The position numbers and the translations under genes were made by a program. The notes beneath the pieces were generated by a model that was not told where the DNA came from, searched no databases, and was given only the letters and a program-made list of their open reading frames with translations. Positions 47,041 through 61,700 of a DNA stretch of 64,000 nt are shown here, piece by piece. The stretch is from Anopheles merus (Eukaryota; Arthropoda; Insecta; Diptera; Culicidae). Numbering within the stretch: the first letter of the stretch is position 1; every line of letters begins with the position of its first letter. The stretch is taken from NCBI RefSeq assembly GCF_017562075.2, contig NC_054082.1:16240286-16304285 (forward strand), in the 5' to 3' direction.

Positions 47041-47140
47041 AATAAAGAGTACAAATGTTTCTTAGCGCACCGTACATTGACGTCTCGGCGATTTAGCCGT
47101 GGTTGATAATACACAAAAGATGATAGAAAAATAAAATAAA
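47041..47140 (+). terminator. Orco: Orco poly(A) signals
   Basis: An AATAAA at 47041-47046 lies about 360 nt after the Orco stop, and further overlapping AATAAA copies occur near 47130-47140. Either would end a short 3' UTR; use is inferred. Confidence 0.5.
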
Positions 47141-47149
47141 ATTGTAATA

Positions 47150-50100
47150 TCAGTAAGTATTAAATATAGAACTCGTTTTAGTATGATCATACCTTCATCC
47201 ATTAGTTTGACATCAGCTGTCTGAGTTTAACTCAAACAAAACCGATATTTTACTTTCTCATTATTGTGGAAGAACTTAATGGAAATATAATTAAATTGCT
47301 CTCCACCTTTATGCGTTTTTCAATTCACGAACGCTAGCCTTCAAACATCGCTTCAGAAGTATTACAACCACATTATTCATTTACTTATTGTTATATTTAT
47401 TGCCTTTTCTTCTTAACCATAGCCAGAACTACTACTGAAAAGCTTCTTTTTTTTTGGTCGCTTTCCGATGGTAACGAAGTTGGTAACAAACGGCAAGCAA
47501 TTAGCATAAACTATTTTCGCTCCGAGATGGCAATGAATCCACTACTAGAACCGAGTGAAATGAATTACTTTTCAACTTGCACGCCCAAGCCATTATCTAA
47601 AGTACGCACAACTTAAAAACAAACCCCAAATTGTCGCCCACCCTTCATTCCACTTTCCTGCTACACTGTTCGACCGAGTTCTGTAGCACGAGCAGCAAAA
47701 AAATATATATAAAACCCTCATCACTCAAGCTCCAAGCTGTATCGAGCCAGCGTGGGTTGTGTTTGACTGTGCTAAAATAAGAAGACAAAAAAAACACACT
47801 TCCAACATAGTGCGGCAGGGGAAGCTGGCAATTGGAAATGCATAAATTAACCGGAAGAAATTCGCAAACCCCGCACCGACGTACCGCACCGCATCCGTAC
47901 CGTTGCCGGAACAAACGGTGTGCGCGAAAGAATCCGCTAACAGCCCCACTGGCACGGTTATTTGTTTTTGTTTCTGCGTTTTTCTTCCACTTTTTCGGTG
48001 CCTGTGCATGGCTACTTTCCCGGGGCCCATTTTTCTGCAGCCCAAGGCGGCCTCGTGCTCGTGGCCAAAAGAAGTGAACTCTTCTGCCAATTGCCAAATT
48101 TGGGCACCCGGCCCCCGCCCAAATCGCCCAAACCCAGAAGGAAATGTAATTGTGAAATGCAACTTTCGGATGCGTATGAGCGTTTGGGTACGTGTGTGTG
48201 TAGCAGAGGAGGAAGAAGAGTTGGGATGGAATGAAATTAAAGTAGCTGCCAATTGCATTCGCGAAACGCTGTGCACCACTGCGCGTCACCATCACGCCAT
48301 CACGCCATCACGTCCGACATCAATATCGGGGACGTGTTTTCTCCGGAATTAATGGCTTTTCCTTTGTTTTACTGCTCGCTGCTTCATTATTTTCTGTTTC
48401 ACTCAATGGATGGCTATCGCTCCACAATCCATTGTAATTCAATTCGCAAAAGATTGCCTGAACTTTCAGGGCGGAATTTCTTCACTGTACGAGATGACCG
48501 ACCACTCGGGGCATAGTTATTGCATTATGAATTTGTTCAATTTGTTCTCCAGAACTCACCCCTTTATTTTCCTCAAATAAAATTCCAACATTTAGGTAGT
48601 ATCGCATCAGCAGGAAAATGTTGTACAAAGTGCATAACTTTAGGCGTTTTGCTTGTATAGATACATCCATTTACACATCAATCGAATTGATTTAGCCTTT
48701 TCTTTCTTCTAGCAAAAAAGCCGATTGATTGCGTAGCGTGCAATCCAGCTAATCGAATAATCGGATCACAATAAAGATATAAATTCATCGCATACTAACT
48801 GCCTCCTACACTATTTCGCCGACAATTCAGCGAACGAATTCTATTCTCGTATTGCAGGTTTTGGCAGGGCGTAGCTTACTGCGAACCACCCACCCGAAAT
48901 AACTGTTTTATCGATCGCAATTATTCTACCACCACACTCCCAGCCACAGCTCCCAGCCGCTTGGCAAGTACCTACCGATGGAAAACTAATCCTCCCCCCC
49001 AAACCGAGTAGGAAAAGCGTTTGATCGGGAAACAGACACAAAAAAAACGCCCGTTAAGAGGAACAAAGGCTGGCCTGCGCTCACCGCACACGCTGGCAAA
49101 ACTGTCCAAATGACGTAAAACTTAAGCCCACCCGTACCACCCGTCTTCAGTGCCTCCTCGCACCGATTGCGTCAGCTCACCCCGCGTGACCGAACGGCAG
49201 TACAGTACAGTCGATTGGGCGATTTGGTTTCCTGCCGCACACGGGGCCACACACGCGGACAAACAAACCTTTCTTTGCATGCAGCCCCGTGGCTTCTCCG
49301 TGGCTTCAGCACCACCGCGCACGAATAATGAACAAATCATAAACATGTGTTATTATCAGGAGTGCCGGCCGAACGTCGAACCACAACGCACGGCACGGTA
49401 TCACCGTGGTAGGAAGCTGTTCATGCTTGGAAGAAACGCTACCACCAGCCGCCAGCCGAACAGTCTTTTCTGATTTGATTCGTCTAAGGTTTTATGCTTT
49501 TCGGATGGCCTGCGGATGGAGTTTGCTTCGCAGAAGGGAAGCTGCACAGCTGTTTGGCCATCGTGGCCACGCATCATCATCAACATGGGCACGCATGCAC
49601 GTACCAACACACACACACACGTTCGCGCGAGTATAACAGACCCACAGCGGTACGGAGTCGTTTAAGGTGCGATCGCGCCAGACCGTAACCAATGTTCCAG
49701 TATCGGGGCGTAATTATCTCGTTAGCAGGCGGTGCAAGAGGAAGCGGAAGAGCAACGGAACGTGCACGCCGGGAAGTGCAAATAATAAATCATCTCAACC
49801 AAGCCAAGAAACTGTCTCTACGGCGCGGAGAAAAATGTGTCTCTTCGGTGCCGTTTTCGGTGCCGAAGCAAGAAATCCCAATCAGGAAGGAAGCAAAAGT
49901 CACAACCGTGCAGACAATGGTGCACGAATGGTGCGCTATTGTTATTGGATTTTTAATGCTGCCACCGTGTTAAAATTACGCTTATTATTGCCACCTTCCT
50001 TCATCAACAGCATAACGCACCAACAACGCCCGCATGTGTAGCAGCGCTTCCTGAAGGGCGGGCGTGCTGCATGCATTGCGATCGACCTGTAATGCACTGT

Positions 50101-53100
50101 GCAATAGTAATAAAAAAAAACACACTCAAACATACACAATCTCATCGGAAATGATAACTTTGCCGCAATGCCCTGTTTCTGTTTCTGTTTCGTGCTGGTT
50201 GCTCCGTTGCACCATTTTCTTTTTCCTTTTTCCGTTTTTTTTGTTTTGTTTTGTTAATGCAAACGTCTTACATTACCATTACGAGCGTAGCCTTTATTGC
50301 ACCCACTTGGGTTCGGAAATGCAAACCGCACAACCCTGCCCTACCCCTCGGTGGTGGTGGGGTTCATGATAGCGCTTCCGTTACGCATCATGGTTCTATT
50401 TTTCGCGAGATTTACTACGCCCAAGCGGTCGGTCGGGCCAATATATCGAACCGGAGCCGGTGTGCGCTCGTTTTGCGCAAAGATGTTTCAACGCGCCGTG
50501 ACCTTCGCAGCAGCAGCAGCAGCAGCAGTACCTTGCGTTCGGTTTCGCTCTCGCTAGAGGATTGTGTGCGAGAGGGCCAGGAGGGAACAGTGGTTAGGTA
50601 GGAAAGGGAGATTGGAGTGCTGCCTGCTCGGCGGGCTATTACAGTCCAAAGGGTTTCGCAAGAACGTGAATCGATTGCTGTACTGAGAATCATTTCTAAA
50701 GGTTGGAGAGAACTAAAGATTCCTTTATCGATTCCTTAAAAGGATCATAATGTAACATCAGGAATATTCCGTTTTATCGGTACTTCTGTGGCCTTTAAAG
50801 TTTAAGTTTAAGGGTTTTTTTTCAATATTTTTTGGACACAAATTATGATGTTACTACCGCTGCATATTTGAAGAAGCTCGGCAAATACAAAATCTGCAAT
50901 CTGCAGTACCCACACACTGTTATTGCGACGCTTTCTCCTACTCTTTTTCAACAAATCAATAAGCATGCTTTAATAAATAAAAGGACTTTGATGAATAAAC
51001 CATCTATTGTATTGATTCCAGTGAAATGAAATGCGGCTCAGAGTACTCCCAAGTGCAAAAGGTCGTACATCGAAATAATTGAACGGATTTTTGCAACTGC
51101 AGCCCATTGCTCCAATTGCAACGATGCATCAGAACGGGGTACGAAAAACCGTTCGTTTTATGTTCAAAAATCAATAGCATCAAAAAGTAATCAAACATCA
51201 CTGCCAAAGCAGAACGGTGCTCCATTCCAATCAAACGCCAACTCACCTCGGGAGCGCTGTCGGCAGTCAATTACGCACATAATCACCGATTCCTTCCGCC
51301 CGAGTAATTATCACCCGGTAGCGCTCAGCCCAGCCTGCGCCAGAGGTTAATCCCTGATTCGCTAATAACTGGGGATCATAAACCGGCGTGCCCGAGGAAC
51401 CGTCAGAGCCAAAGTAAAGCACCCGTGACAAATCCGGCCGTCCGTGCTGTCCTGCCAGACCAAAGCGACCACTGATGGCGTTTGAGCGTGAGCGAACTGG
51501 AAAACTGGAGGCACAAAACAACAAATGCAAGGAATGAAGCCGCATAGACGCACGGGCGGGTGTCAAAAGCTGAGTGATACGAAGGTGAAAAAGAAAGCAG
51601 CGAACAGTTTTTCGGACCAGCGGAATCAAAAGCGGCTGCAAATAAATGTAATAAAACGCGTACACGCAGTCCGACGAGATGGGGTTGGCGGGGGGGGGGG
51701 GGAGTGTGCATGCAAGCGCAGACAGGCGCAGAGTGCAGGCAAAAATACGGCACACACACGCGGGGATCGGATCGGGTTGAAAATGATACTGGAATTTTAA
51801 TTGATAGCGTACAGCCCAGCATAAAGCTTTCAGCCGTAATTGCCAATCGATGCACACAAGGAGGCAAATAATAATAACGAATTCCGGTCCGTTGCGTGAC
51901 TGCTGGGGTGGGTGTGAAGGAGGACTGTGTGGGGTGCTGGTGTGGGAGCGGTTGATGAAATTGAAAATCAAATGCTGAACAGGCACGAAAATCCACCGCA
52001 ACGCCGGTCAGCGGGCTCATCATTATTGGGCCGGCGCTTTCGTTTGATAGCGCCAGCACGATAGCAGGCTGGCAGGCACCGAGCGGTGCAGGATTAAACC
52101 AGCCATAGACCCTGCGCCACATCACATGACAGCCTTTTCCACGCGCTTGTACCTGGCGGACCCTTGCGAGACGGCGCACCACTGTCAGTAAACATGCCGT
52201 TCGTGTGTTTTATTTATGACACTGATGATTTACACTCATCCGAAACCAGTGCATTGGTTATGCGTTTTACTGGCTTTATTTTATTCCAAAACTAAGCGTT
52301 TGTTTATTCCTTTTCGGTGGAAACCCCTGCCACGGTGTACAGTTTTCCCTTTTTCTATGGTCTGCACCCACGAAGGCGGGCAAAGTTCAAACTGCGTCGG
52401 GTCACTTTCTCCATCGGAACCACTTTACCGGCAACAACTCGCACGATGATAGATCGGTATCGGTGCGTGTGCGTGTGTGTGTGGCTGTTTCTTTTTGTAT
52501 GCTTCCGTGTGGGCCATTCAATTCCCAACCCCCGTAACAACGGCAAACACCCCGGCCACAATCTGCATTCGGAAAAGTTCAATCACTCCGCCGCCGGTAC
52601 CGATTTGGACCCGATTTCGAAGGATTGCACGCACGTTTCCGCTTCCTTCTCGTGAGATGGCCGCAATTAGGCATCTTCAAGATGTATGTGTATGTGTGCG
52701 TGCGTCTACATGTTTCGAAACAACGCCTAATCAATAATGACGGGCTCGGAGCTCCGCCGACGGAGTGGCTTGTTTCGCGAAATATGGCGCCGGCAATCGG
52801 ACCGCACGGGAGTGAAATTGATTGATCGTTCGAGATGCGATTGTGGGTGTTACATCTGCACTTAGTGGTGTTGTAATGGATGGTCGCTTTGCTTGTAGGA
52901 GCGACAGGGGAAAGGAGACGGCCACCTCAAACGCTTCCTAGCTTTTATTTTACCATTTTTTGTGTACTTTTTGTGGGGATCGAGAAGGAGAGACTCGTTT
53001 TTTGTTTTTGACAAATGGTATAGAGAGAAATTCTGTCGATAAATTGCACAAGTAACGAATGTTGGAGAAGCTGGGAGCTAACTGGCGAACCAACAAATGA

Positions 53101-53195
53101 TGTCGTACAAGTGATGTAAAGCACAAACCAAAGCTTTAGCGAACGGAAGTTACAGCATTGCATAGCTTCAGGCGTAATTAATTAAGAATTTAATA
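47150..53195. other. Non-coding block downstream of Orco
   Basis: No gene recognised. It contains AT-rich DNA at 47150-47460, a lone family-like half site TGCATAACTTTAGGCG at 48631, a (CAG)n patch near 50510-50528, and a G run near 51691-51702. On the - strand at 51267-52182 two long frames overlap and a strong donor-like CCCGAG|GTGAGT occurs near 51250, but no domain is visible. Confidence 0.5.
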
Positions 53196-53411
<216 letters not shown>

Positions 53412-56400
53412 GGGTGAATCAACAGTTGATTACTTCTGTTCTGTTCGATGCTACAGATTTATTGCTTAGAAAAGCTACCTAACTTTATCTAGCTCTTTGT
53501 ACTGCACACTTCGTCAGCCCAGCAAATTGAGCTTATCAAGCCGTTATAAAGCAGACGAGCAAGCATTTTGCAGCTATTAAACCATCAACCTTATACACCG
53601 CCTGCTTCAACGATTTTTTGGGAGAGAAAATAGTCTTACTGCCGATAAAAATGAAAGTGCAATTCAGAGTAGCGCTATGTTTTTCGGCCACCGTCTTGCC
53701 CTACCCACCCCGCCCTAGCAAACGGGGAAGCAACTCCGGCGCGTGTTTTATTCGATTTTAATTTTATGCGATAGAAACTCCGTTATTACGAAAAACGCGG
53801 CAGCGACCACTACACACACTTAGGCCACCGATTTTCCGTACCGTAACACCAGCTGCAGCTGCTCCTGAATGATTCATCAGGTCAAGATGGTTCGAGATGC
53901 TGCTGCTGCTGCTGCGATGAGTCATAAAGTTCGACATGGAAAAATCACCTTATACGGAGCCCAATCTCAGCTCGTTGCCAATCCACAGCACGCTGGCAGC
54001 CATTCGGGTGTAGAGGTGTGTAAATCTGCTGATAGCAACAGACCAGACCAGCCTTTTGGGTTGAAAATTTGCAATACACACCAGCCGCTCACACCTCGGC
54101 TAACCGCAGGCGGTGAAAAATTCATTCCTCAGTTGCGAAAACGCACGAAAAGCCTCACGCGTACATGGGCTTTCGTTGAATAAAATTTGATAAAGACCGT
54201 GTGTTGAGCGTGTTACGGCTCCGAAAGCTGCATACGCATAGCAACGTGAGCCCATGGCAGTGTTTCACCGTTTTCAAGGGCCAACCGACTGATACAAAGG
54301 ATCGCCTCCCCCTCCCATCGGTGGCGCTTATATCAGCGGCAAAAGGCGTGAGCTGAGCGACTCGAAACGCACAACTTGTAGCACACACGGTGCACGGTGC
54401 GCTTCACGGGTCACGAGCAAACTTTATCACCCAACCCGGGCTGCATTAATTAATCATTGGCGTTTATGATTTCGCGTTTCGCGGGCGCGGTGGTCGTGGG
54501 CTAACGCTGGAGCACACGCGCCTGCCGACGAGCAAGGCGAAAGCGGACGACATCCATCGGACGAACGAAAACAATTAAATTTCTATCAAACGCACACTCA
54601 CACGCCTGCAGTTTCGTCGCTTTTGCTACGGCTTTTTTTTTCTTTTCTTTTCTTTGGCTTTTCACTTTGTTGCTGGTGCTGCTCTGCCATGCCTGTGTCA
54701 TTTTCCGCGATGCACTGCGGCACTCCGGGACAGGAAAAGTTTTATCTCCCACACCCGATGCGTCCCGATAGCTTTCCGTTGGTTCCATTTTTTGTTGTTG
54801 CTTTGTTTTGCTTCTTTCTCCGGCACGAGTGGGCGACACACTGCCGTTTTAATGAACTCTGGTGAGTGTGGAATACGGTGCTTAATTGCAGTACATTCAC
54901 ACTGGCCCAGGGCCCAGGTCCCGCTTTTCCGCCCGGTGAATGAAGTGTCGAATTTGGTCGTGAAGGAAAGGAGGAAAAGCACATTATCGCCGACTGCTGC
55001 TTGCATCGCCGAACTTATTCTAGCTGTGGGCACACTAACAAGGTGGTTCTAGCACTTAAATTGATGTGAACAAAATCGGTGAACCGGTGCAAATAGCCGA
55101 ACGGAATGACAATGGTTGATGATTGCAATTTTTCGATTTCCCCGGTCTCTTGTTTGGCAGCGTCTTTCTAACACCTAATCACAACTAGTGTTTCATTTCT
55201 TTTTCTAGCAATTTTTACTTGCGGTATAGAAAACACATTTTATTTAGCAAATTTTACTCAATGAACCCTTGACGAGCCGGATTCAGTGAAACGTGGTTTG
55301 CCAAATTTGACAGCGCTTGGAGCTAATTATTTTCAAGAGGAAACCATGTTTTTTACAAAAGTCTCATTTTATAATTATTTAAACATCAAATCAAAGTTGT
55401 TTATTTTTTAAAATGAATTTAGAAAACGAATCACAGAAGTCAAGTAACGCATATATATTTGAAACACGTTACACATGTAACTTGAGCATAGACTGAGTTA
55501 TTAGTCACAAAGTTAGGACTGGATCAAACACCATTAGAGAGAAGAACACTCATTATTTTCAATTATTTGCAACAGATGAAAAGAGTGGCTAAAGAGATTT
55601 GAATTTTTACTTATTATTAATTTATTTGTTTCATGTCAAAAGCTCTACATAAATCCTTTTAACACTCAATTACGATTAAACTCCTACACCCTCTAATGGT
55701 TGATTATTTTCGAATTAAACTCATTTACCTTCTGTGCCGGTTAGAGGGTCGCTCGTTTCTTATTAAAATTAGTCAGTGAGACGATTTGGAAATTTACTCA
55801 GTGTGAACACAATTCGAAAATATTGAATCATTAAAAATAGAGTAAATAATAAAGAGATGCATCTAAACTCTTATTGCTGAGTTAAATCTGCTCTTTAACT
55901 TGCAGCATTTCAATCACCGATTCACTCACTGATCCTTACTCAGTACATTTCCATCCGTACGGTCTCCCTGTAGGTGATTTGATGAACAAAGGAAAAACGT
56001 GGAAAGAAGTACTATAGCATTCGGATGAAAATGTATAGAGTTTTAGAGTATTTCGGATCGAACAAAGCCCTCCATAGTGAGGTGCGTGCATGTACAAAAA
56101 CCAACTAAAAAAGATCATCAACTTGACGTCAAAATAACTCGGAAACAAAATATAATAGGCCTGAATGACATTCAAAACATGCAATTTGTGTGTTGGGAAT
56201 AACTTCGGAGTATGCATTTGGTTAAGTTTAGGAGAGTATCGAACAATGAGCATACTTTCTCATGATGATGCCTGGTCCCATGTGGCATACAAGCACTCTA
56301 ACTATGCTCCAAACGCTTGAATCAGCTTCGTAATTCTTCCTCTACGCAATTAATACTATTTTTTGTTATCTGCCCTAAACCATGGAAGTATTTCACCGGA

Positions 56401-57600
56401 ATTCGAGGAGCAATTTGCCCATAAATTATTTCAAAAACATTGACACAGCTTCTCTCAACCTAATTCAACAAACAACTTGCACAAATACAATTTGCCTAGC
56501 CTACGGTAACATTTGCCGACAGGCCTAATCCGTACAAAACCCACCCGACAAACAGGACATTACATCGATAATAACACTCAACCTGCAGTCCCGATAGCGC
56601 TGAAGGAAATAGGTAGCCCAAAAGCACAAACGCCCGATCGAGCAACAAACAAAGAAAAGCACCACTGCGGGCTAGGGGGGTGGGGGGGGGGGTATATGTG
56701 TTTTCAAATTCCGCAATCGCGCAGCGTGTGCGCAATCCACGCACACGCGTGCCTGTGTACTTCGGCCGCACCTTGCCAATATTTAGAAACATCCTTTTTT
56801 CCAGCCCTTTGCCCATCCTCCCCTTCCCTTTGCTGCTCTTTTCCGATGACAAAACTATTTTGCACCCACTGCCCACCGCCTGCCGGTACACACGCCTTGC
56901 GCTGCGCAAGGGACCGATCGCGTGTCGGCGCGTGAGGCGCCTCGACCCTTTCGGGTGATTCCCTTTCGGGCAGGGCGCCACCCCGGCCACAACTACAAGG
57001 GTGGCGCGTGTCAAGCCACCCCCCTCCCCCCCTTCCCAAGCTACTCATCCCCTCTTCGGGCGTCTTATGCATTTATGCGCGGGGGTCGATTTGGTTGGGT
57101 CACTGCCGCTCAATCGGGCTGGTTTGTGTGCGTGTTGGTGGCCGTGTCGAGTGCTAAACACGAGCTAATGTACCAGCACACCGGCCGATGATTCACGCCG
57201 GGGCGTGCGCTGCTTGGTTGCGTCTTCATGCATTTTTCGCGCATTACCCATACCACCCCCTACCAACCCCTTGATAACAGCAAGCAGCGCACCAACCGCA
57301 CCGTTGGAAGAAAATGGAAACGCAAACCCAGAAACGCGAAATCGTGCGTCCATTTCTTTGCTTCTCTCTTTCACTCTCTCTCTCCACACTGAGGGTTTAT
57401 GCAGGTGCGTGTGTGTGCGCGCACACACTGTGTCCGTATACGTTACTGCGCGTGATCTCTTCGTCAGGCCGAAGATCGCACTGAAACCCTAACCCCCCCA
57501 CCAGGCTTAATGCAGCCGCGGTGCGTCTGTATTGGAGCCGGAGCTACGGTAGTGTGTGCGGTTCTTTAAATATTACCTCCCGGCACACCGAAGAGCATCG
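53412..57600. other. Intergenic block with a long AT-rich stretch
   Basis: No gene recognised. 55060-56500 is markedly AT-rich with many short ACTCA/TGAGT-type words but no inverted-repeat ends that I could pair. A G-run is present near 56680-56692 and a CA-rich tract near 57415-57428. Confidence 0.45.
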
Positions 57601-58673
57601 TTCAGTTCGGTTCCAGCGGTTCAGCAGTGCACACAGTGCGAGCAGAAGCAAGCCAGCCCAAAACCACACCGTCAATCGACAGATCTCTCCCACGCCCCTG
57701 CAGCAGCAGTCACCGTACCAAAGAGTGTGAACCGTCGTGTTCGTGATTCTTCCATCTCGTTGTTAGTAGTACCAGCCGTACCCAAAACCCTTCAAGGTAT
57801 GCACCAACCGGCAGTAGCCTTAACACGCTCCAAACCCGATCGCGAGTGATCCTCGTCGTTTCCAGCCGCCATAGTGTGAACAGTTTTTCCAGTTTTTTTT
57901 TCGTTTGTAATGCCGTTACACAACACAACTCTCCGTTCACTGTTAGTAACTGGCAGCAGGCGGTAGCAAAATCCCGGGAAATCAGTGCAACTAAGCAGTG
58001 TTGTGTACCTACCCCTAAAACCGGTTAGCGAATTGCGAAAAGTCCCACTCCGCTCCAGCCGCTGGTGTTGGTGTGCACGAGCGATCGAGAAACATTCCCG
58101 CCCAGGCCCTGCCACGGGGAGAGAGGGGCTAGCTTACGAAATCGATCATCTTTGTTCGGAGTGTACCTGTCCACCAGTGACTGTGCGAAACGGTGCCAAA
58201 CTACAGCGTGCTTGCAACATCGTACTCAGACCGTTGTACAGTGTGATGCGTGTTCTTGGAAATAGACTCTCCCCGGAAGATCTTTTGCACGTGGGCTTAA
58301 CTGTCCACAGCTGTTGGGGGAGGGGCTAGTGGCGACCGAGCTGGTGGCTTTTCGGATGAAAAGCTCTGCATGGGCTGACCGAACTGCCTAGGTGTGTCTT
58401 CCGGTCTGTGCTGGTGCTTTCCTTCCCGGAGATGAACTCCCTGAAGATATGAAAGGTCTTTGCAAAGCCTTTCTCGCACAACCCTTTCTTAATTCTTTAC
58501 CATTTTCCTTCCTTTATCTAGTGAAAATTCGTCTCTATTCTAGCATCAAAATTTAGTCTCTTCTAATCTTTCCTAATTCTTCTCTCTTCTCATGCACACA
58601 AACACACACATACTCATACATCGCATTTCGCTACTGCTACGGTAGCGCGCTCTGAGCAAAGATTGTAGCCAAG
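57601..58673 (+). promoter_or_regulatory. Probable promoter and 5' UTR of the right-hand gene
   Basis: At 57601 the sequence TTCAGTTCGG fits the arthropod initiator TCAGT and is followed by a second TTCAGCAGTG 19 bases later. About 1.07 kb separates it from the first coding ATG, with no long frame, fitting a leader that may be spliced. An acceptor-like TTGTAG lies five bases before the ATG. Motif evidence only. Confidence 0.3.
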
Positions 58674-58730
58674 ATGCCACCGACCGTGCACAAGGAGACC
58701 AATTTCTCCACCACAGACCTGAAGTGGAAG
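58674..58730 (+). CDS. First coding exon of an unidentified gene (partial)
   Basis: ATG in a good context (CCAAGATG), with an in-frame TGA at 58653-58655 upstream, opens 19 codons, MPPTVHKETNFSTTDLKWK, ending exactly at a strong GTATGT donor in phase 0. I do not recognise the protein. No second exon could be assigned with confidence in the remaining 5.3 kb, so the next exon may lie far away or outside the window. Confidence 0.5.
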
Positions 58731-61700
58731 GTATGTTCGACGGGTCCGGTAGGGTGTGGCCCTAATGTGCTTTAACAATTTCGGTCGCACTAGCACAACC
58801 GGCCAGGTGTTTTAGTATAGAAAAACCCGTAATCCGTACGCTTGCCTGCCCTTCCCAGAATTTAACACTCAATGTCGGGAATCCATGTTTAAACCCACCC
58901 TCCTGCCCAACATAAAACCAAAGCCTTTACGTGTTTAGTTTAAACCCCCCCTAGCTAACACCTTCTTGTATCTTACCCATGCAACTACCTTGCAAAAAAA
59001 ATGCAAAACAAAAACGCTTCTTAAGACTAATCGTTAAACGTAGTAACACATCCCTTTAACCGCGGGAATGGTTCCGATTATAGGCGTACGATGGGAAATT
59101 AAACATTATTCACGCTACTTCTTATCCTTTTCCCCCGTTAAGTGTCCAGGTGTTTCTGGGGGTCAATTGGACGAGATTGCTTCTCGTCTCGCCCCAAAAC
59201 TACCTAACGGGGTGTGGAAAATTTGGCAAAATTCGTCCGCGAGCACCACGAACCACGCTCCCAAAACGATCAAAACGCGTTCATCTTCACAAGTGGCCCC
59301 AATTTTTGGCTTTCTTCGTGGCTTTTGCGGTCGGGCATTTTCTCCTGCGCGTTTTTCTTTGTTTCACCCCAGCCCCAACCCGTGCGCCTTTCACCCACTA
59401 CTGTGCAGGAACGGTGTGCAGGTAAGGTGATAATGGAAAGAGCTTGGATGCGGAAAAGGCAGCAACAGCGGCAAAAGAAGAGAGAAAAAGAAAACCCCCA
59501 TTTCGATTAGAGTTTTCTCCAACGCGTCTGACCTCTTTGCTGCATCGGACGCGTCAGCGAATGGAGCAAAGGAAGATTAACGCGCGAGAGAGAGAAAGAG
59601 AGAGACGCAGCGCAATTAACTCGACCGGAAACAGAGCGCGAGCACACCACCCCAAAAACGAGGAAAACGTGGAGCTGCGCCACGGCCGTCATTTTTCCAG
59701 TCGGGAGAAACGCGAGCTTTCATATTTTCATCCAATATCGGCCCGAACGGTGGCGTGTAATTGGAATAGCTGGAATTATATATTTCTAGCCTCCCCTTGC
59801 TCGCTTTTCTCCCTGTTCGTCGGCCGGGTAATTCCTTCGCCTTTCCCGGGTGGATGAATATTTGACCAGTGCGCGAATGCTCGCCCCCCCCCCCGCCAGC
59901 TCCATCCCAGTCGATGGTGGATTTATTTCACGGTCAGCTGCGTCCGTTGCAGTTCTTAATCGCTTCCCGCTATCGCTATCCCATTCGCGCGTGCACGCTC
60001 ACTTGATGCGCGTATGCGAATTGTAAATCCGCAGCGCCGTGATGCTCGTTTGGGCGTGAGGCGTTCGCTCCAAAAACGGAAATCAGAATAATTGATTGCC
60101 AGCGTGCACAATCGAGCGTGCCCCGCCAATGCACGGTGCCGGGGGTTTGCCTAATTGTTCTCGATTGCCATATTTCGCGCATAACGCGTGCGTAACTGTG
60201 CTGCTCCACGCCGTGCCAGGGCACATAATCACGTCGATGCTTCAAATTGACACTCAGCAGCAGCAAAGTTGTCAGCGCCTGTGGGATTGGTAATCGATTC
60301 GAAAGCGCATGAGTTATTGCAATTTTCGATGAGCTGTCTTGGTAAGCTTTCAGAACCCTTTTTCGCTTCAGCGTCTTGTTTGCTGCTGGGCGCAACTGCA
60401 ACGCCAATAAATCCTCCTCCAGAACCAACGCAGCAAAAGAAATTTTGCCACAAACACTTCAAACCGCAAGGGCCAGCGAACCTGGGGAGGAAAAACACTG
60501 CTCCTGCATGCTCGCAGCTACAACATTGGTGGCACACCGTATAGCGTGGGAGATAACCAGTCTTCCTCATTGCCCGAAATGGACGCAGCAAAATAACTTC
60601 CAACTACGACTACGAGCGTCGTGGGGCCGGGGGAGGGTGGTGGTACTGTATCGATCCGTACCGGTTCCACCCACGAGCCATCGTTGCTGCAACCCAAACT
60701 CGCACCGAACTCTGCGTCCCATGAGAAGGGACAGAGAAATTGCAAACTATCATAAATTTAAATACGAACATCCTGCTGCTGCTTGCGAACTTGTTTACAG
60801 CGAACATGGGCATGGGGGTTGGCTTTTTGAAAGCGTTGGCCATTTTTGGTGGTCATGTTGAATGGCGCTTTTTTCCTAACTTTTAGCTTGCCTTTTTTGC
60901 TCGCTCTCCTGCAGCTGAGTGCCGGTATAGTTTTGAGGGGGGGAAAGTTGTGCTTTTCTGTAACTTTATGCTTGCATCCCTGCAGCGGGAATTCCTTCCG
61001 AGCCTTGTGATAGTTTGCAAGCGAAATACTCTGCAATCATTGCCACGTATTAATGTGATGTTACGGCTAATACGGCTCAAGCAGCTTTTTGGGAGCGCTT
61101 TTCATGCACCTCACCCCCAACTGGCTGTGAACGAGCAAAGCGCAGATCGGCGCACAAAACCTCAGTATCAATGGCATGCCGTGCCGTCGGTACGATCGTT
61201 GACAGTTGCGTTAGCTACGGTGAAGTACCATCGGCTGGCCACTTCACCCGGCGTTCATCAGGGCGTCTTTTGGCCCTGCTTTGCTCTCCCGTAAGCGTGC
61301 CGTTCGTTAGCAAACCGGGTCATCAAGTGTACGAACGCTCAACAGCTCCATTAAGCACCCGGGCAATAGAACCCAGCGGGTCGAGAGAAGAGGCTGCCCT
61401 ATGCCAAGGGCCCCCGAAAAAACGTTGTCTCCATCCACATGTGAGGGTTTTTGTGCGTGTGTGTGTGCTAGAAATTGACTTTCGCTTACACTAAAACTCT
61501 CGGTACGAAACGGTAACGAGATGCCAACGGAACAACAAACGAAGCAATACAGCGCAATACTGTGCCCAACCGCACCGCTCGGACCGTGCAGCCTCTCGAG
61601 CGCAAGGAGAGGAAGAGCAGCGACAGCAGCAAAAAAAAAAGCCATGTCTGTAGGCCCTCACACGTCTGTTGCATAACTTTCACCGTAGGCCTTTTGCACC

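Noticed and set aside
61665..61690. TTGCATAACTTT match to the hairpin family
   Set aside because: The match stops before AGGCG and no inverted partner lies nearby; probably chance.
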